From NCBI RefSeq assembly GCF_002933955.1, contig NZ_BEWW01000322.1, forward strand, positions 1 to 64,000: a stretch of 64,000 nt of DNA, given 5' to 3'. The DNA is from Prevotella sp. MGM2. Its GTDB lineage: Bacteria; Bacteroidota; Bacteroidia; Bacteroidales; Bacteroidaceae. Under the pieces are notes generated by a model, which was not told where the DNA came from, ran no database searches, and saw nothing but the letters and a program-made list of their open reading frames with translations. How positions within the stretch are numbered: the first letter of the stretch is position 1; every line of letters begins with the position of its first letter. Shown piece after piece: positions 7,093-15,128 of the stretch. The translations under genes and the position numbers were made by a program.

Positions 7093-8549
7093 GCAATCTT
7101 CAGCATAAACTCAAGGTTGAGCCGTACCCTTACCAAAAAGAGGGTATCGAGGCAGGACTGAAGTGGAAACGCTTCCTCATCGGCGATGAGCCGGGACTGG
7201 GCAAGACGCTCCAAAGCATAGGCGTGGTTGACACAGCCAACGCCTACCCCTGCTTGGTTATCTGTCCGTCCTCGCTCAAAATCAACTGGCAACGTGAGTT
7301 TGAGAAATTCACCGACAAGAAAGCACTGGTGCTTGACAACTCCGTGGCTACCACATGGCCCTATCTCCTGCGGATGGGTATGCAACAGGTCGCCATCGTC
7401 AACTACGAAAGCCTGCGCAAGTTCTTTGTTTGGGATATTCACGCACGCAAGGGTCAATCGTTCCGCCTCAAAGACGTGGTGTTCTGCCCGGACATCCAAA
7501 TCTTCAAGTCGGTAATCATTGACGAGAGCCATAGGGTCAAAGACCCCTCGGCACAGCAGACAATCTTTGCGCGTGGCATAGTCGAGGGCAAGCAGTGGCG
7601 CATACTCCTTTCGGGTACGCCTGTTGTCAATCGCCCTGCCGACCTCATTGCGCAGCTCTCAATCATGGGGCGATTGGCAGAGTTCGGCGGTAGATCTAAA
7701 TTCCTCGCCGACTACGGCGGTGGAGAAATCACCAAAGAACGCCGGGGCAAAGATGATGATGACGAGCCTCGCAATCTTGACCGCCTTTCGGCAGAACTCT
7801 ACTCGCGGTGCATGATTCGCAGAGAGAAAGCAAAAGTGCTGACGCAGCTCCCCGACAAGACACGGACAGACCTCTATGTTGACATATCCAATCGTGAGGA
7901 GTACGCACTGGCGGCCGAGGACTTGGCAGAGTACCTGCGTACCTATGCCAAATGCGAGGACTACGAGATACGCCGTAAGATGCGCATGGAAGCGTTGGTG
8001 AAGTTCATGACCCTACGCGCCCTCTCGTCAAAGGGAAAGGTCAGGCAGGCGGTTGACTTTGTCAAGACGTTCCTTGCCAATGGCAAGCCCCTCATACTCT
8101 TCTGTTCCCTGCATGAGATTGTGGACGAGTTGAAAAAGGCTTTCCCGAAAGCGGTCAGCGTCACCGGGCGCGATTCCATGATGATGAAACAGGCGGCTGT
8201 TGATGCGTTCCAGTCGGGAAAGGCGCAACTGATAATCTGCTCCATCAAGGCCGCAGGTGTCGGTCTTACCCTCACGGCTTCCTCCAACGTGGCATTCGTG
8301 GAATTTCCGTGGACGTATGCCGACTGTTGCCAGTGCGAGGACCGTGCGCACCGCATAGGGCAAAAGGATAATGTCACCTGCTACTATCTAATCGGCCGTC
8401 ACACTATCGACCGAACCCTCTACGACATCATCCATAAGAAGAAATCAATCGCCAACCAGATAATGGGTACTGACGATGACATTCCGACCGATGAGATGTA
8501 TTTCGACCAACTGGCAGACCTGTTCCTGAATTCCGACCCCGATGGCTGA
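7089..8549 (+). CDS. SNF2-family DNA helicase/translocase
   Basis: A 486-aa superfamily II ATPase. Walker A is GDEPGLGKT (about residues 32-40), the Walker B box is IIDESH (about 145), motif III is SGTPV (about 176), and motif VI is CEDRAHRIGQ (about 429-438). This is the SMARCAL1-like class of annealing or fork-remodelling helicases common in phages. It overlaps the nuclease gene by four bases, so it probably acts in replication-linked recombination. Confidence 0.9.
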   Translation: MSNLQHKLKVEPYPYQKEGIEAGLKWKRFLIGDEPGLGKTLQSIGVVDTANAYPCLVICPSSLKINWQREFEKFTDKKALVLDNSVATTWPYLLRMGMQQVAIVNYESLRKFFVWDIHARKGQSFRLKDVVFCPDIQIFKSVIIDESHRVKDPSAQQTIFARGIVEGKQWRILLSGTPVVNRPADLIAQLSIMGRLAEFGGRSKFLADYGGGEITKERRGKDDDDEPRNLDRLSAELYSRCMIRREKAKVLTQLPDKTRTDLYVDISNREEYALAAEDLAEYLRTYAKCEDYEIRRKMRMEALVKFMTLRALSSKGKVRQAVDFVKTFLANGKPLILFCSLHEIVDELKKAFPKAVSVTGRDSMMMKQAAVDAFQSGKAQLIICSIKAAGVGLTLTASSNVAFVEFPWTYADCCQCEDRAHRIGQKDNVTCYYLIGRHTIDRTLYDIIHKKKSIANQIMGTDDDIPTDEMYFDQLADLFLNSDPDG

Positions 8550-8703
8550 TGTCTGCAAGACCGACCTGCAAAAGGTCATTTCCTACCTCGATGAGGCTGC
8601 GAAACTATATGACGCGCTCCCCATGCAGAAATGCAAGTGCCGGGCGTACATGATAAACCAGTTAACAACCAAATTAAAATCCAAACTCAATGACAAAAAA
8701 TGA
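8542..8703 (+). CDS. Hypothetical 53-aa protein
   Basis: A short frame starting MADVCKTDLQKVISYLDEAA and ending in a Lys-rich tail, stop at 8701-8703. It overlaps the helicase stop by eight bases and the HU-like start by fourteen. It has three Cys, two as CKC, but too few for a clear zinc site. The tight overlap with both neighbours argues that it is real. Confidence 0.6.
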   Translation: MADVCKTDLQKVISYLDEAAKLYDALPMQKCKCRAYMINQLTTKLKSKLNDKK

Positions 8704-8977
8704 TTTGGCAAGAGAGGTGTCGGTATCAGAGAAACTGCACCTTTCGACAGCAGTAAAGGCGGTGGACGGAATAATCCGTGTCATCAAGGAAGCACTCGCC
8801 AAGGGCGAGGAAGTAACCCTGCGCGGCTTCGGAACTCTCTCCGTAGTACAGCGCGAGGAGCGCAACGCGGTTCACTTCAAGACCAAAGAGCCGATTGTCG
8901 TTCCTGCACACCGCACCGTGAGAATCAGAATCAGTAAAGAACTCAAAGAACAACTCAACAATGGCACAGTGGATTGA
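8690..8977 (+). CDS. HU/IHF-family DNA-binding protein
   Basis: A 95-aa histone-like protein. It begins MTKNDLAREVS, has the helical dimerisation domain, and carries the GEEVTLRGFGTLSV turn (about 40-53) typical of HU. A beta-arm follows (REERNAVHFKTKEP), and HRTVRIRISKEL closes the fold. The family bends DNA and assists recombination, replication or packaging. Confidence 0.88.
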   Translation: MTKNDLAREVSVSEKLHLSTAVKAVDGIIRVIKEALAKGEEVTLRGFGTLSVVQREERNAVHFKTKEPIVVPAHRTVRIRISKELKEQLNNGTVD

Positions 8978-9590
8978 AGTCAGAGCGCGTTACGACAAGA
9001 TGATGGAGAACGGCTCGGTAAAGAAAGTAACCGAACCCTATCTCGTTGACGCGCTGTCCTGCACCGAAGCAGAGGCAAGGGTAACTGAGGAACTCACGCC
9101 CTTTATCAGCGGAGGCGACTTCCGCATTTCATCGGTAGTCACTACCAAAATCTCGGAAATCTTTTGGGATGCGTCCGGCGACCGCTTCTACAAGGTTAAG
9201 GTCAATTTCATCACCCTTGACGAAAAGACCGCTACCGAAAAGCGGACGGCAACCTACATCCTCGTGCAGGCTTCCAGTTTCAAAGAGGCATACGACAATT
9301 TCATTGACGGCATGAAAGGTACGATGGCCGACTATGAGATTGAGGCTATCAACGAAACAAAGTTGGTCGATGTGTACCGCGCCAACCTTGCCTCGGAAGC
9401 CGAAAGGGAAGCCGACAAGATGTTGCGTGACCCCAAAGTTCAGCGTCACGTCAAGAAGTTCGTAGATGCCTGCGCCGAGGGCGGTGTTGAGAGTGTCACC
9501 ATGACTGCCTGCGATGGCAGGACAGTCAAGTCTGCCACGATCGAGATTCCCCAAAAGGGTAACAAGCCTAAACCAAACGACAATGGCTAA
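8961..9590 (+). CDS. DUF4494-family phage protein
   Basis: A 209-aa protein whose first 150 residues match the DUF4494 pattern: WIEVRARYDKMMENG, KKVTEPYLVDALSCTEAEAR, then a beta-rich middle and ADYEIEAINETKLVDVY. The C-terminal 60 residues are an added Lys/Asp region. The family is frequent in Bacteroidales phages and mobile elements with no established biochemical role. It overlaps the HU gene by 17 bases. Confidence 0.8.
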   Translation: MAQWIEVRARYDKMMENGSVKKVTEPYLVDALSCTEAEARVTEELTPFISGGDFRISSVVTTKISEIFWDASGDRFYKVKVNFITLDEKTATEKRTATYILVQASSFKEAYDNFIDGMKGTMADYEIEAINETKLVDVYRANLASEAEREADKMLRDPKVQRHVKKFVDACAEGGVESVTMTACDGRTVKSATIEIPQKGNKPKPNDNG

Positions 9591-10026
9591 GCGTGCTAAC
9601 AGAGTGGCTATGCTTGCCCGGCTCGGATATGAGGTTAAGAAAGATGCACTCTCTGCGCTCTCTGCCCCTGCCAAAAAGAACAAGTACGGCGCACAACGTG
9701 TCGGCGGTCATGCCTCTCAAAAGGAGCATGACCGCTCCAACCAACTCAAGTTGTGGCAACGCGCAGGTGTCATCTCCAATCTCTGTGAGCAGGTGTCCTA
9801 TGAACTTATCCCTGCCCAGTATGGCGAGTGCGGCACCGACCTCAAAGGTAAACCGGTCCGCGTCTGCCTTGAGAAAGCCTGCAAGTACATTGCCGACTTT
9901 GTCTATACCGACAACGAAACCGGGCAGACCATAGTTGAGGACACGAAAGGAGTTCGCACAAAGGAATATATAATCAAGCGGAAACTAATGCTATATCTGC
10001 ATGGCATCCGCATAAAGGAAGTCTGA
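9583..10026 (+). CDS. DUF1064-family nuclease-like protein
   Basis: A 147-aa protein with the DUF1064 pattern: NKYGAQRVGGHASQKEHDR (about residues 25-43), LWQRAGVISNL, ADFVYTDNETGQTIVEDTKG (about 106-125) and the closing RTKEYIIKRKLMLYLHGI. The spaced Glu, Asp and ExK-like VEDTKG resemble PD-(D/E)XK endonucleases such as Holliday-junction resolvases. The start at 9583 overlaps the previous stop by eight bases; a longer upstream frame would run inside the previous gene. Confidence 0.8.
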   Translation: MAKRANRVAMLARLGYEVKKDALSALSAPAKKNKYGAQRVGGHASQKEHDRSNQLKLWQRAGVISNLCEQVSYELIPAQYGECGTDLKGKPVRVCLEKACKYIADFVYTDNETGQTIVEDTKGVRTKEYIIKRKLMLYLHGIRIKEV

Positions 10027-10029
10027 ACT

Positions 10030-10614
10030 ATGGACCGTGAGAGTTTCATATTCTACCGCAGCTTCTATGAGGCTATCAAATGTATGCCCACTGACGTGCA
10101 GGCTGAAATATATCCAGCCATCTGCGAGTATGCTTTGTTCGGGAAACTGCCGAAGAATCTTTCCGAGGTTGCCAAAGGTATGTTCACGCTGATTAAGCCT
10201 AACATTGACGTGAACACCGCTCGGTTTGAGAATGGCAAGAAAGGCGGTCGCAAGAGCCGAGCCAAGAAGCAGACCGCCACAGCCGAACCTGCCTACACCC
10301 TTACCTATGAGCAGGAGGTGGAGCAGATGAGGTCTGATGAGAAATGGCGCAAAACTATCTGCGAGGATTTCAACATCACTGCGGAAGAGTATGAAAAACG
10401 CCTCTCTCGTTTCCTCGATCGCTGTAACGAAGATAAGACACGCAAGGGCAAGGAGCATCATGATAGTTTCGTGGACTGTCAGAGCCATCTGCGATACTGG
10501 ATGTCCAAAGCATACGCTCACCAACAAACATCAACCCCTGCGCCCGAAGATGATGCAGTTCCTTTCCCGGATAGGGGTGATTCTTTCGGTGGCGTGGACT
10601 ATGACGAACAATAA
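10030..10614 (+). CDS. DUF6291-type replication protein
   Basis: A 194-aa protein. The N-terminal part (FIFYRSFYEAIKCMPTDVQA, about residues 6-25) and the GKKGGRKSR basic patch (about 69-77) are typical of phage proteins placed before a DnaC-like loader. The C-terminal helical region (about 95-165) resembles a DnaD-type domain. By position it is a replication-initiation factor that may load the helicase with the next gene (inference). Confidence 0.7.
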   Translation: MDRESFIFYRSFYEAIKCMPTDVQAEIYPAICEYALFGKLPKNLSEVAKGMFTLIKPNIDVNTARFENGKKGGRKSRAKKQTATAEPAYTLTYEQEVEQMRSDEKWRKTICEDFNITAEEYEKRLSRFLDRCNEDKTRKGKEHHDSFVDCQSHLRYWMSKAYAHQQTSTPAPEDDAVPFPDRGDSFGGVDYDEQ

Positions 10615-10616
10615 CC

Positions 10617-11444
10617 ATGAGTTACATAACAGAAAATACAACTGGACTGACACCCGAAATGATTGCGCAGGTCTACGAGAAACGGCGCAGGGACGCTCTG
10701 CGTGACGAGCAGATGAAGATTGACAATGCAATCAAGCAGGTGCAGCTTGATGTGCGCAGGGCTGCCCAGTCTTTCCCCGACCTGTCCGACCCCGACATAT
10801 TCAAATGGCACTGGAACTTCCTGCATCAGGTAGCCGAGGACATCGTTCTTGCACCTCAACGGCGCAAGTTCGTGGTCGATGACCACAACAAGCAGATAAT
10901 ACTCTTCATGCTGTATTACTTCAACAACTGCGCCCTCGCAGAGCAGGTGTTTCCCGACAAACGCTACAAACTTGCCAAGCCCCTGCTTGTGCGCGGTGAA
11001 AAGGGAGTCGGCAAAACATTCCTCATGCAGCTCTTCTCCGAGTACCTGCGCAGGACAAAGAACCCCAACTTCTTTTTCAACGTGTCGGTTACGGAAATGG
11101 TGAACTACTATACCATCAACAACAACCTCAACCGATACACCTACAATGACCGCTCCGGAACAAAAGAGGATAACACCTTTGACGGCTGTCGCCCCTCCAA
11201 TGTTTGCCTCAACGATGTCGGATTGCAGACACAGACTTTCTTCGGCCAGAACACCAAGCAACTGGTAAGCGAGTTTATCCATGCACGCTATGAGATATGG
11301 ACGCAGTTCTCCTGCCGGGGTCATCTTACCACCAATCTATCCGTGCAGGCCCTCGCCAAAGAATTCTCCGATGCCTACGGGCGCACGGTCGATAGGTTCA
11401 AGTCATACAACATAATCGAAATGACCGGTTCAAGCCGTAGATAG
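10617..11444 (+). CDS. DnaC-like AAA+ ATPase (helicase loader)
   Basis: A 275-aa ATPase. Walker A is RGEKGVGKT (about residues 126-134), and a Walker-B-like strand is VCLNDVGLQ (about 199-207), with Asn-Asp in place of the usual Asp-Asp or Asp-Glu. Sensor-type residues TTNLS lie near 240. The layout matches phage DnaC/IstB-like loaders that deliver the host replicative helicase. No DnaB is encoded here, so the host helicase is the likely partner. Confidence 0.8.
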   Translation: MSYITENTTGLTPEMIAQVYEKRRRDALRDEQMKIDNAIKQVQLDVRRAAQSFPDLSDPDIFKWHWNFLHQVAEDIVLAPQRRKFVVDDHNKQIILFMLYYFNNCALAEQVFPDKRYKLAKPLLVRGEKGVGKTFLMQLFSEYLRRTKNPNFFFNVSVTEMVNYYTINNNLNRYTYNDRSGTKEDNTFDGCRPSNVCLNDVGLQTQTFFGQNTKQLVSEFIHARYEIWTQFSCRGHLTTNLSVQALAKEFSDAYGRTVDRFKSYNIIEMTGSSRR

Positions 11445-11446
11445 CC

Positions 11447-11656
11447 ATGACACCTACTGAAGAAGTTATCGTAACCCACGCTCAGGAAGCCAACCACAAT
11501 GCTGAACGCGCCTACTGGTGGATGAAAGGTATCGACCGCGAAGAGGCTCAACGCCTCGGCCTGTCCGACATGGTTCAGTCGGTACTCTCGCTCCTGCAGA
11601 AGGTTGACAACATCACTATGGACATTCAAATAACAATTAAACAAAAATCAAAATGA
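11447..11656 (+). CDS. Hypothetical small helical protein
   Basis: A 69-aa mainly helical protein (MTPTEEVIVTHAQEANHNAE...). No domain recognised. It starts two bases after the loader gene and its stop overlaps the next start. Confidence 0.62.
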   Translation: MTPTEEVIVTHAQEANHNAERAYWWMKGIDREEAQRLGLSDMVQSVLSLLQKVDNITMDIQITIKQKSK

Positions 11657-12018
11657 CAATCGTAACACCACTATCAATCTGCCTCACGGTCGTTTGTGCG
11701 TTCCTGCTGGGTCGCTCTGCAGTCATCAGTACCCGGCGCGACAACTACAACAAGAAACTCAAAGCCGAGGTCAAGAAACTCAACCATCGCCTCGATCGCA
11801 TTGCCGATTCCTCAAAGTACGACCGCTACTATGAGATTGAAGAGGATGCAAACGCCTACAACGTCAACATGAAAGTCTATGTGCGCGTATCTTCCTACGC
11901 AGGCGAACACATTGACACCTGCTGTTACTGCCTCATCAAGCAATTCCCCTTTGCCGATGACAAGGAGTTTGCCAAACGTGAAGCCGAGGAACTCCTCGAT
12001 AAACTCAACGAGAAATGA
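11653..12018 (+). CDS. Membrane-anchored protein with charged domain
   Basis: A 121-aa protein with one N-terminal membrane helix (about residues 5-24), a basic coiled stretch (about 30-50), then a small soluble beta-rich domain ending in an acidic helix. It overlaps both neighbours by four bases. Function unknown. Confidence 0.65.
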   Translation: MTIVTPLSICLTVVCAFLLGRSAVISTRRDNYNKKLKAEVKKLNHRLDRIADSSKYDRYYEIEEDANAYNVNMKVYVRVSSYAGEHIDTCCYCLIKQFPFADDKEFAKREAEELLDKLNEK

Positions 12019-12341
12019 AAATCCTTGATTTAGTTGTAAAGCATAAGTGGTACGACATGGAAGAGTCCGGCGAAAAGCCGGAAGAATACCGCGCACTCTC
12101 TGACCATTGGGTAAAACGATTCCTCCGTATTGACACTGGACGAGAGGGAGCATTGAGGTATCTTGCATCGCTTCCAACGAACCAAGTGTGGCAGGAATAC
12201 ACCCATGTCCGCTTACATAGAGGCTATACATCAACAACAATGCTCTTTGAAATTAAGAGTATGCACATAGGTGTCGGTAATCCCGACTGGGGCGCACCCA
12301 AAGAAGAAGTATTCATCATAAAATTAGGAGAACTAATATGA
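12015..12341 (+). CDS. ASCH (PUA-like) domain protein
   Basis: A 108-aa protein with the ASCH signature at its start, KHKWYDMEESGEKPEEYRA (about residues 9-27), and the closing strand pattern VGNPDWGAP...FIIKLGE. ASCH domains are related to PUA folds and bind RNA or modified nucleosides. Phage copies are often single-domain. Its target is unknown. Confidence 0.78.
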   Translation: MKILDLVVKHKWYDMEESGEKPEEYRALSDHWVKRFLRIDTGREGALRYLASLPTNQVWQEYTHVRLHRGYTSTTMLFEIKSMHIGVGNPDWGAPKEEVFIIKLGELI

Positions 12342-12505
12342 GAGTAAGAATCGCACTAAAAATCTTTAAGGCAGTTGGAGAGTATTCCGGCTGGGAACGC
12401 TTCGATATGCCTTACACTGGTAAGCAGATATATGCAGCCGCCAAACGTCTGCTTCCTGTGCAGTGGCGCAAGGGATATAAGGGGTGGCATCGTGTAACCA
12501 AATAG
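12338..12505 (+). CDS. Small basic 55-aa protein
   Basis: A short frame MRVRIALKIFKAVGEYSGWE... ending GWHRVTK, with a stop at 12503-12505. It is very basic and rich in aromatics. Its ATG overlaps the ASCH stop. No domain recognised. Confidence 0.6.
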   Translation: MRVRIALKIFKAVGEYSGWERFDMPYTGKQIYAAAKRLLPVQWRKGYKGWHRVTK

Positions 12506-12535
12506 CAAGGCATCGCCGAAGTCATGACAATTCTG

Positions 12536-12544
12536 AAAGGAGGT
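12536..12544 (+). promoter_or_regulatory. Strong Shine-Dalgarno AAAGGAGGT
   Basis: A near-perfect anti-16S match lies four bases before the ATG at 12549. Such sites are rare in Bacteroidetes genes and in this window, so the following gene may be translated at a high rate, or the segment may come from a different source. Confidence 0.6.
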
Positions 12545-12548
12545 AAAA

Positions 12549-12875
12549 ATGATAAGTAAAGAAGATGCACGCCTGCTGTATAACCTCCACTCGCAGATAG
12601 AAACAACTCAGACCATAATATCAGACTTGGAAGAGTTTGTGAAACAGCAGGGCGAAAAAGTCCCCGACATCATAGACAAAAACTATAACACCTATGGTAG
12701 TATCTCAATTGATATTCCCTACTTTGAGAGTGGCAAGTTCTCAAAACGAGGTGCAAGAGTTTACAACATCAGTTACAACGCGGCTATGCGCGTGCTGAAG
12801 AATCACATTCGTAACCTTAAAAAGCAAGTCAAGGCATTAAGCGATAGACTTGAGAAAGGAGATAACAATGATTGA
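12549..12875 (+). CDS. Hypothetical coiled-coil protein
   Basis: A 108-aa protein with helices at both ends (about residues 3-38 and 80-105) around a beta-like centre (YGSISIDIPYFE). No family recognised. It follows a strong ribosome-binding site and overlaps the next gene by eight bases. Confidence 0.65.
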   Translation: MISKEDARLLYNLHSQIETTQTIISDLEEFVKQQGEKVPDIIDKNYNTYGSISIDIPYFESGKFSKRGARVYNISYNAAMRVLKNHIRNLKKQVKALSDRLEKGDNND

Positions 12876-13140
12876 ATTACTTGTAAACTTCGCTTCCTTA
12901 ATCATTTCGGCAGTAATAATCACTATTATCATCAATCGCATTGAGCGCAAAAGGCACGGAGATTATCACATAACCTGCGAGTATATGCGCTACCGCTACT
13001 CATACAGCAAAATGGACGAGTGCATCGCCGAACTCTGCAAGCTGGGTGCTGATGGTTGGGAAATAGCAACCTGCGCAGGCGAAGATAGTTTCGCAGCTTA
13101 CCTCATACTCAAACGTGAAACCCTCCACACATCTAAATAG
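12868..13140 (+). CDS. Membrane protein with DUF4177-like tail
   Basis: A 90-aa protein: an N-terminal membrane helix (about residues 3-22), a basic stop-transfer segment, then a domain whose end (LGADGWEIATCAG...AAYLILKRE) resembles DUF4177 proteins. The ATG at 12868 is chosen over an upstream TTG because AGAAAGGAG precedes it. Confidence 0.62.
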   Translation: MIELLVNFASLIISAVIITIIINRIERKRHGDYHITCEYMRYRYSYSKMDECIAELCKLGADGWEIATCAGEDSFAAYLILKRETLHTSK

Positions 13141-13142
13141 CC

Positions 13143-13370
13143 ATGACTATCGCAAAACAACTCGCACTCGTTCTTGTCAAGGAGATTATCGCCAACAAGA
13201 GGAGCAGCCACATCTCGCCGGACTACGCTCTGCGCAATGAGGTCAACTTATTGCTCGGCCAGGCACTCGATTCACTGGTCGCTGATGGCTCTCTCATTCA
13301 GCGCAGCGCATCGGTAAACCGTTATCAAGCTTATGAGATTCCCCAAACGCCGTGCCAACCTGCTCTATAA
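13143..13370 (+). CDS. Hypothetical 75-aa protein, possible winged helix
   Basis: A small protein with two helices and a C-terminal hairpin-like segment (LDSLVADGSLIQRSASVNRYQAY) that could form a winged helix. No family match can be claimed. Confidence 0.6.
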   Translation: MTIAKQLALVLVKEIIANKRSSHISPDYALRNEVNLLLGQALDSLVADGSLIQRSASVNRYQAYEIPQTPCQPAL

Positions 13371-13476
13371 GCTGCGCCGTAAAGGGATTGAGGCTGACAC
13401 CAAACAACGTGTCATCTTCATTCCCTACGGCGAAGAGCCTCGGCAATACGTGCAGGCCGGTCCGGCTCTGCCGTGA
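13333..13476 (+). CDS. Hypothetical 47-aa basic protein
   Basis: A short frame MRFPKRRANLLYKLRRKGIE... with stop at 13474-13476. The N-terminal half is strongly basic. It overlaps the previous gene by 38 bases in another frame, so confidence is modest. Confidence 0.5.
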   Translation: MRFPKRRANLLYKLRRKGIEADTKQRVIFIPYGEEPRQYVQAGPALP

Positions 13477-13506
13477 GTTTTATTTCAGTATTCAATTCAT
13501 TATCAC

Positions 13507-13737
13507 ATGAAGAAAGACGGCAATCGAATATCGCTAACAATAAAAGAGGCGGACGAGATAAGAGAATACCTCGAAACTCTTTATGCGATGGAAGGAACGC
13601 TTGACGAGGATTTCAATTCCGAATGTCATCGGGCAGGATTCTATGCCCGGAATATGTGTAAGTTAATCTATGGGCATAGACATCCGACATGGGATGCTGC
13701 AGGCCAAGTCGAATCTAAATACAATCCATTGATATGA
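13507..13737 (+). CDS. Hypothetical 76-aa protein
   Basis: A small acidic protein (MKKDGNRISLTIKEADEIRE...) with a helix-rich start and an aromatic/His segment (IYGHRHPTW). No domain recognised. Its stop overlaps the radical-SAM start. Confidence 0.62.
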   Translation: MKKDGNRISLTIKEADEIREYLETLYAMEGTLDEDFNSECHRAGFYARNMCKLIYGHRHPTWDAAGQVESKYNPLI

Positions 13738-14637
13738 ACATAGGTATAGTTGACGTTGATGGGCATAACTTCCCCAACTTCGCACTCATGAAAATATCAG
13801 CGTGGCACAAGTCGCAAGGCGACAATGTGGAGATAGCGTTGCCCATGTTCGGCAACTATGACCGCGTATATCAGTCCAAGATATTCACGTTCACTCCCGA
13901 TGAACAAACCGACTGGCAATGTGAAGTTGTCAAAGGTGGTACTGGCTATGATATTCACAGCCGATTGCCCGAAGAGATTGAGCAATCCACGGCAATGGAC
14001 TATTCAATCTATCCCCAGTATCCTTTCTCGATCCAATTCTTTTCTCGCGGTTGCATACGGCATTGTCCGTTCTGCCTCGTCCATGACAAAGAGGGCATGA
14101 TTCGTCCTGTTGAACCGGTCCAACTCAACCCCAATGGAAAATGGATAGAGGTGCTTGACAATAATTTCTTCGCCAATCCCGAATGGAAGAGCGCGATTGA
14201 TTACCTCATCAAAGCCGGGCAGAAAGTAAACCTCCACGGCGTGGACATAAGAATCATGAACGAAGAGCAGGCATATTGGCTCAACAAACTGCGTCTGCGC
14301 CGGAACATACATATCGCATGGGACTTGCCTGCCATTGACCTTACCGAGAAACTACGCGAGGTCACACGCTACTTAAAGCCATACAAAATCATGTGCTATG
14401 TACTTGTCGGCTTCAACTCCACCATAGGGCAAGGATATGTTTAGGATTGAAACGCTCCGCTCCTTTGGTATCAAACCATACGTCATGCCATACCGCGACT
14501 TTGAAAACAAGCGCACGCCCTCGCAGTATGAAAAAGACCTCGCCCAGTATGTCAACAAACCAATGATATTCAAATCATGCACCTTTGCAGAGTTCTCTCC
14601 ACGCAAAGGCTTCAAATGCCAAACCTATCTCCAATGA
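13734..14637 (+). pseudogene. Radical-SAM protein split by a frameshift
   Basis: Frame 1 (13734-14444, 236 aa) carries the [4Fe-4S] motif CIRHCPFC (about residues 108-115) after an N-terminal B12-binding-like segment (IGIVDVDGHNFPNFALMKIS). It ends IGQGYV-stop, while frame 2 (14437-14637) continues the same protein as DMFRIETLRSFGIKPYVMPY. Dropping one G in the caaggat at about 14432-14438 would join them into one protein of about 300 aa. The C-terminal part is well conserved in composition, so the shift is recent or a sequencing error. The family is SAM-dependent; the substrate is unknown. Confidence 0.78.
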
Positions 14638-15128
14638 GCAATACAGATTTCAAATATCCTGCCTGCGGCTTCTGCCGTAACTTCCAATGGGAAGCAGGCA
14701 ACACTTCATCGGCGCAATGCAGTGAAATGCACAGAGAGGTCACAGCCAATGGTGATGTATGTGGCTTTTACAAAGCCGCGTGTAACGAGCAAGCGATAAA
14801 AGAATACATGGCATTTCAAAAAATGTTGATAGAGGTTGATATGCGTCCAAAGTTGCACTATAGCCCCTATGTAGATGCTTGTGGAAATAATTATGAAGGA
14901 CTTAGCCGTTCTGAATGCATGGATGTTTTAGTTAACCACGTTGAGGAATATGGGCTATGGTATGAACTTGATGTAATGTTCGACCCCTTTGGTAATGGTT
15001 GTGATTTCTTCTTTGCTCCTGATGTTATGTTCCATTTTTCGGCGGATGAGTACGAGGCATTTTATGCCCGGATTAGCAACGCCATAAAGAAATTTCATGA
15101 ACAATTCAATGAAACTCCGCGTCTTTGA
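14634..15128 (+). CDS. Hypothetical Cys-rich N-terminus protein
   Basis: A 164-aa protein. The first 50 residues hold CGFC, then single Cys residues (QCSEM, DVCGFYKAAC), suggesting a metal or Fe-S site. The rest is mixed alpha/beta with many aromatics. The ATG at 14634 overlaps the previous stop and replaces an upstream ATG at 14577. It shares 20 bases with the methyltransferase gene. Confidence 0.65.
   Translation: MSNTDFKYPACGFCRNFQWEAGNTSSAQCSEMHREVTANGDVCGFYKAACNEQAIKEYMAFQKMLIEVDMRPKLHYSPYVDACGNNYEGLSRSECMDVLVNHVEEYGLWYELDVMFDPFGNGCDFFFAPDVMFHFSADEYEAFYARISNAIKKFHEQFNETPRL

Noticed and set aside
14425-14445. Programmed frameshift in the radical-SAM gene
   Set aside because: No slippery heptamer or downstream pseudoknot is visible at the junction; a simple insertion explains it.
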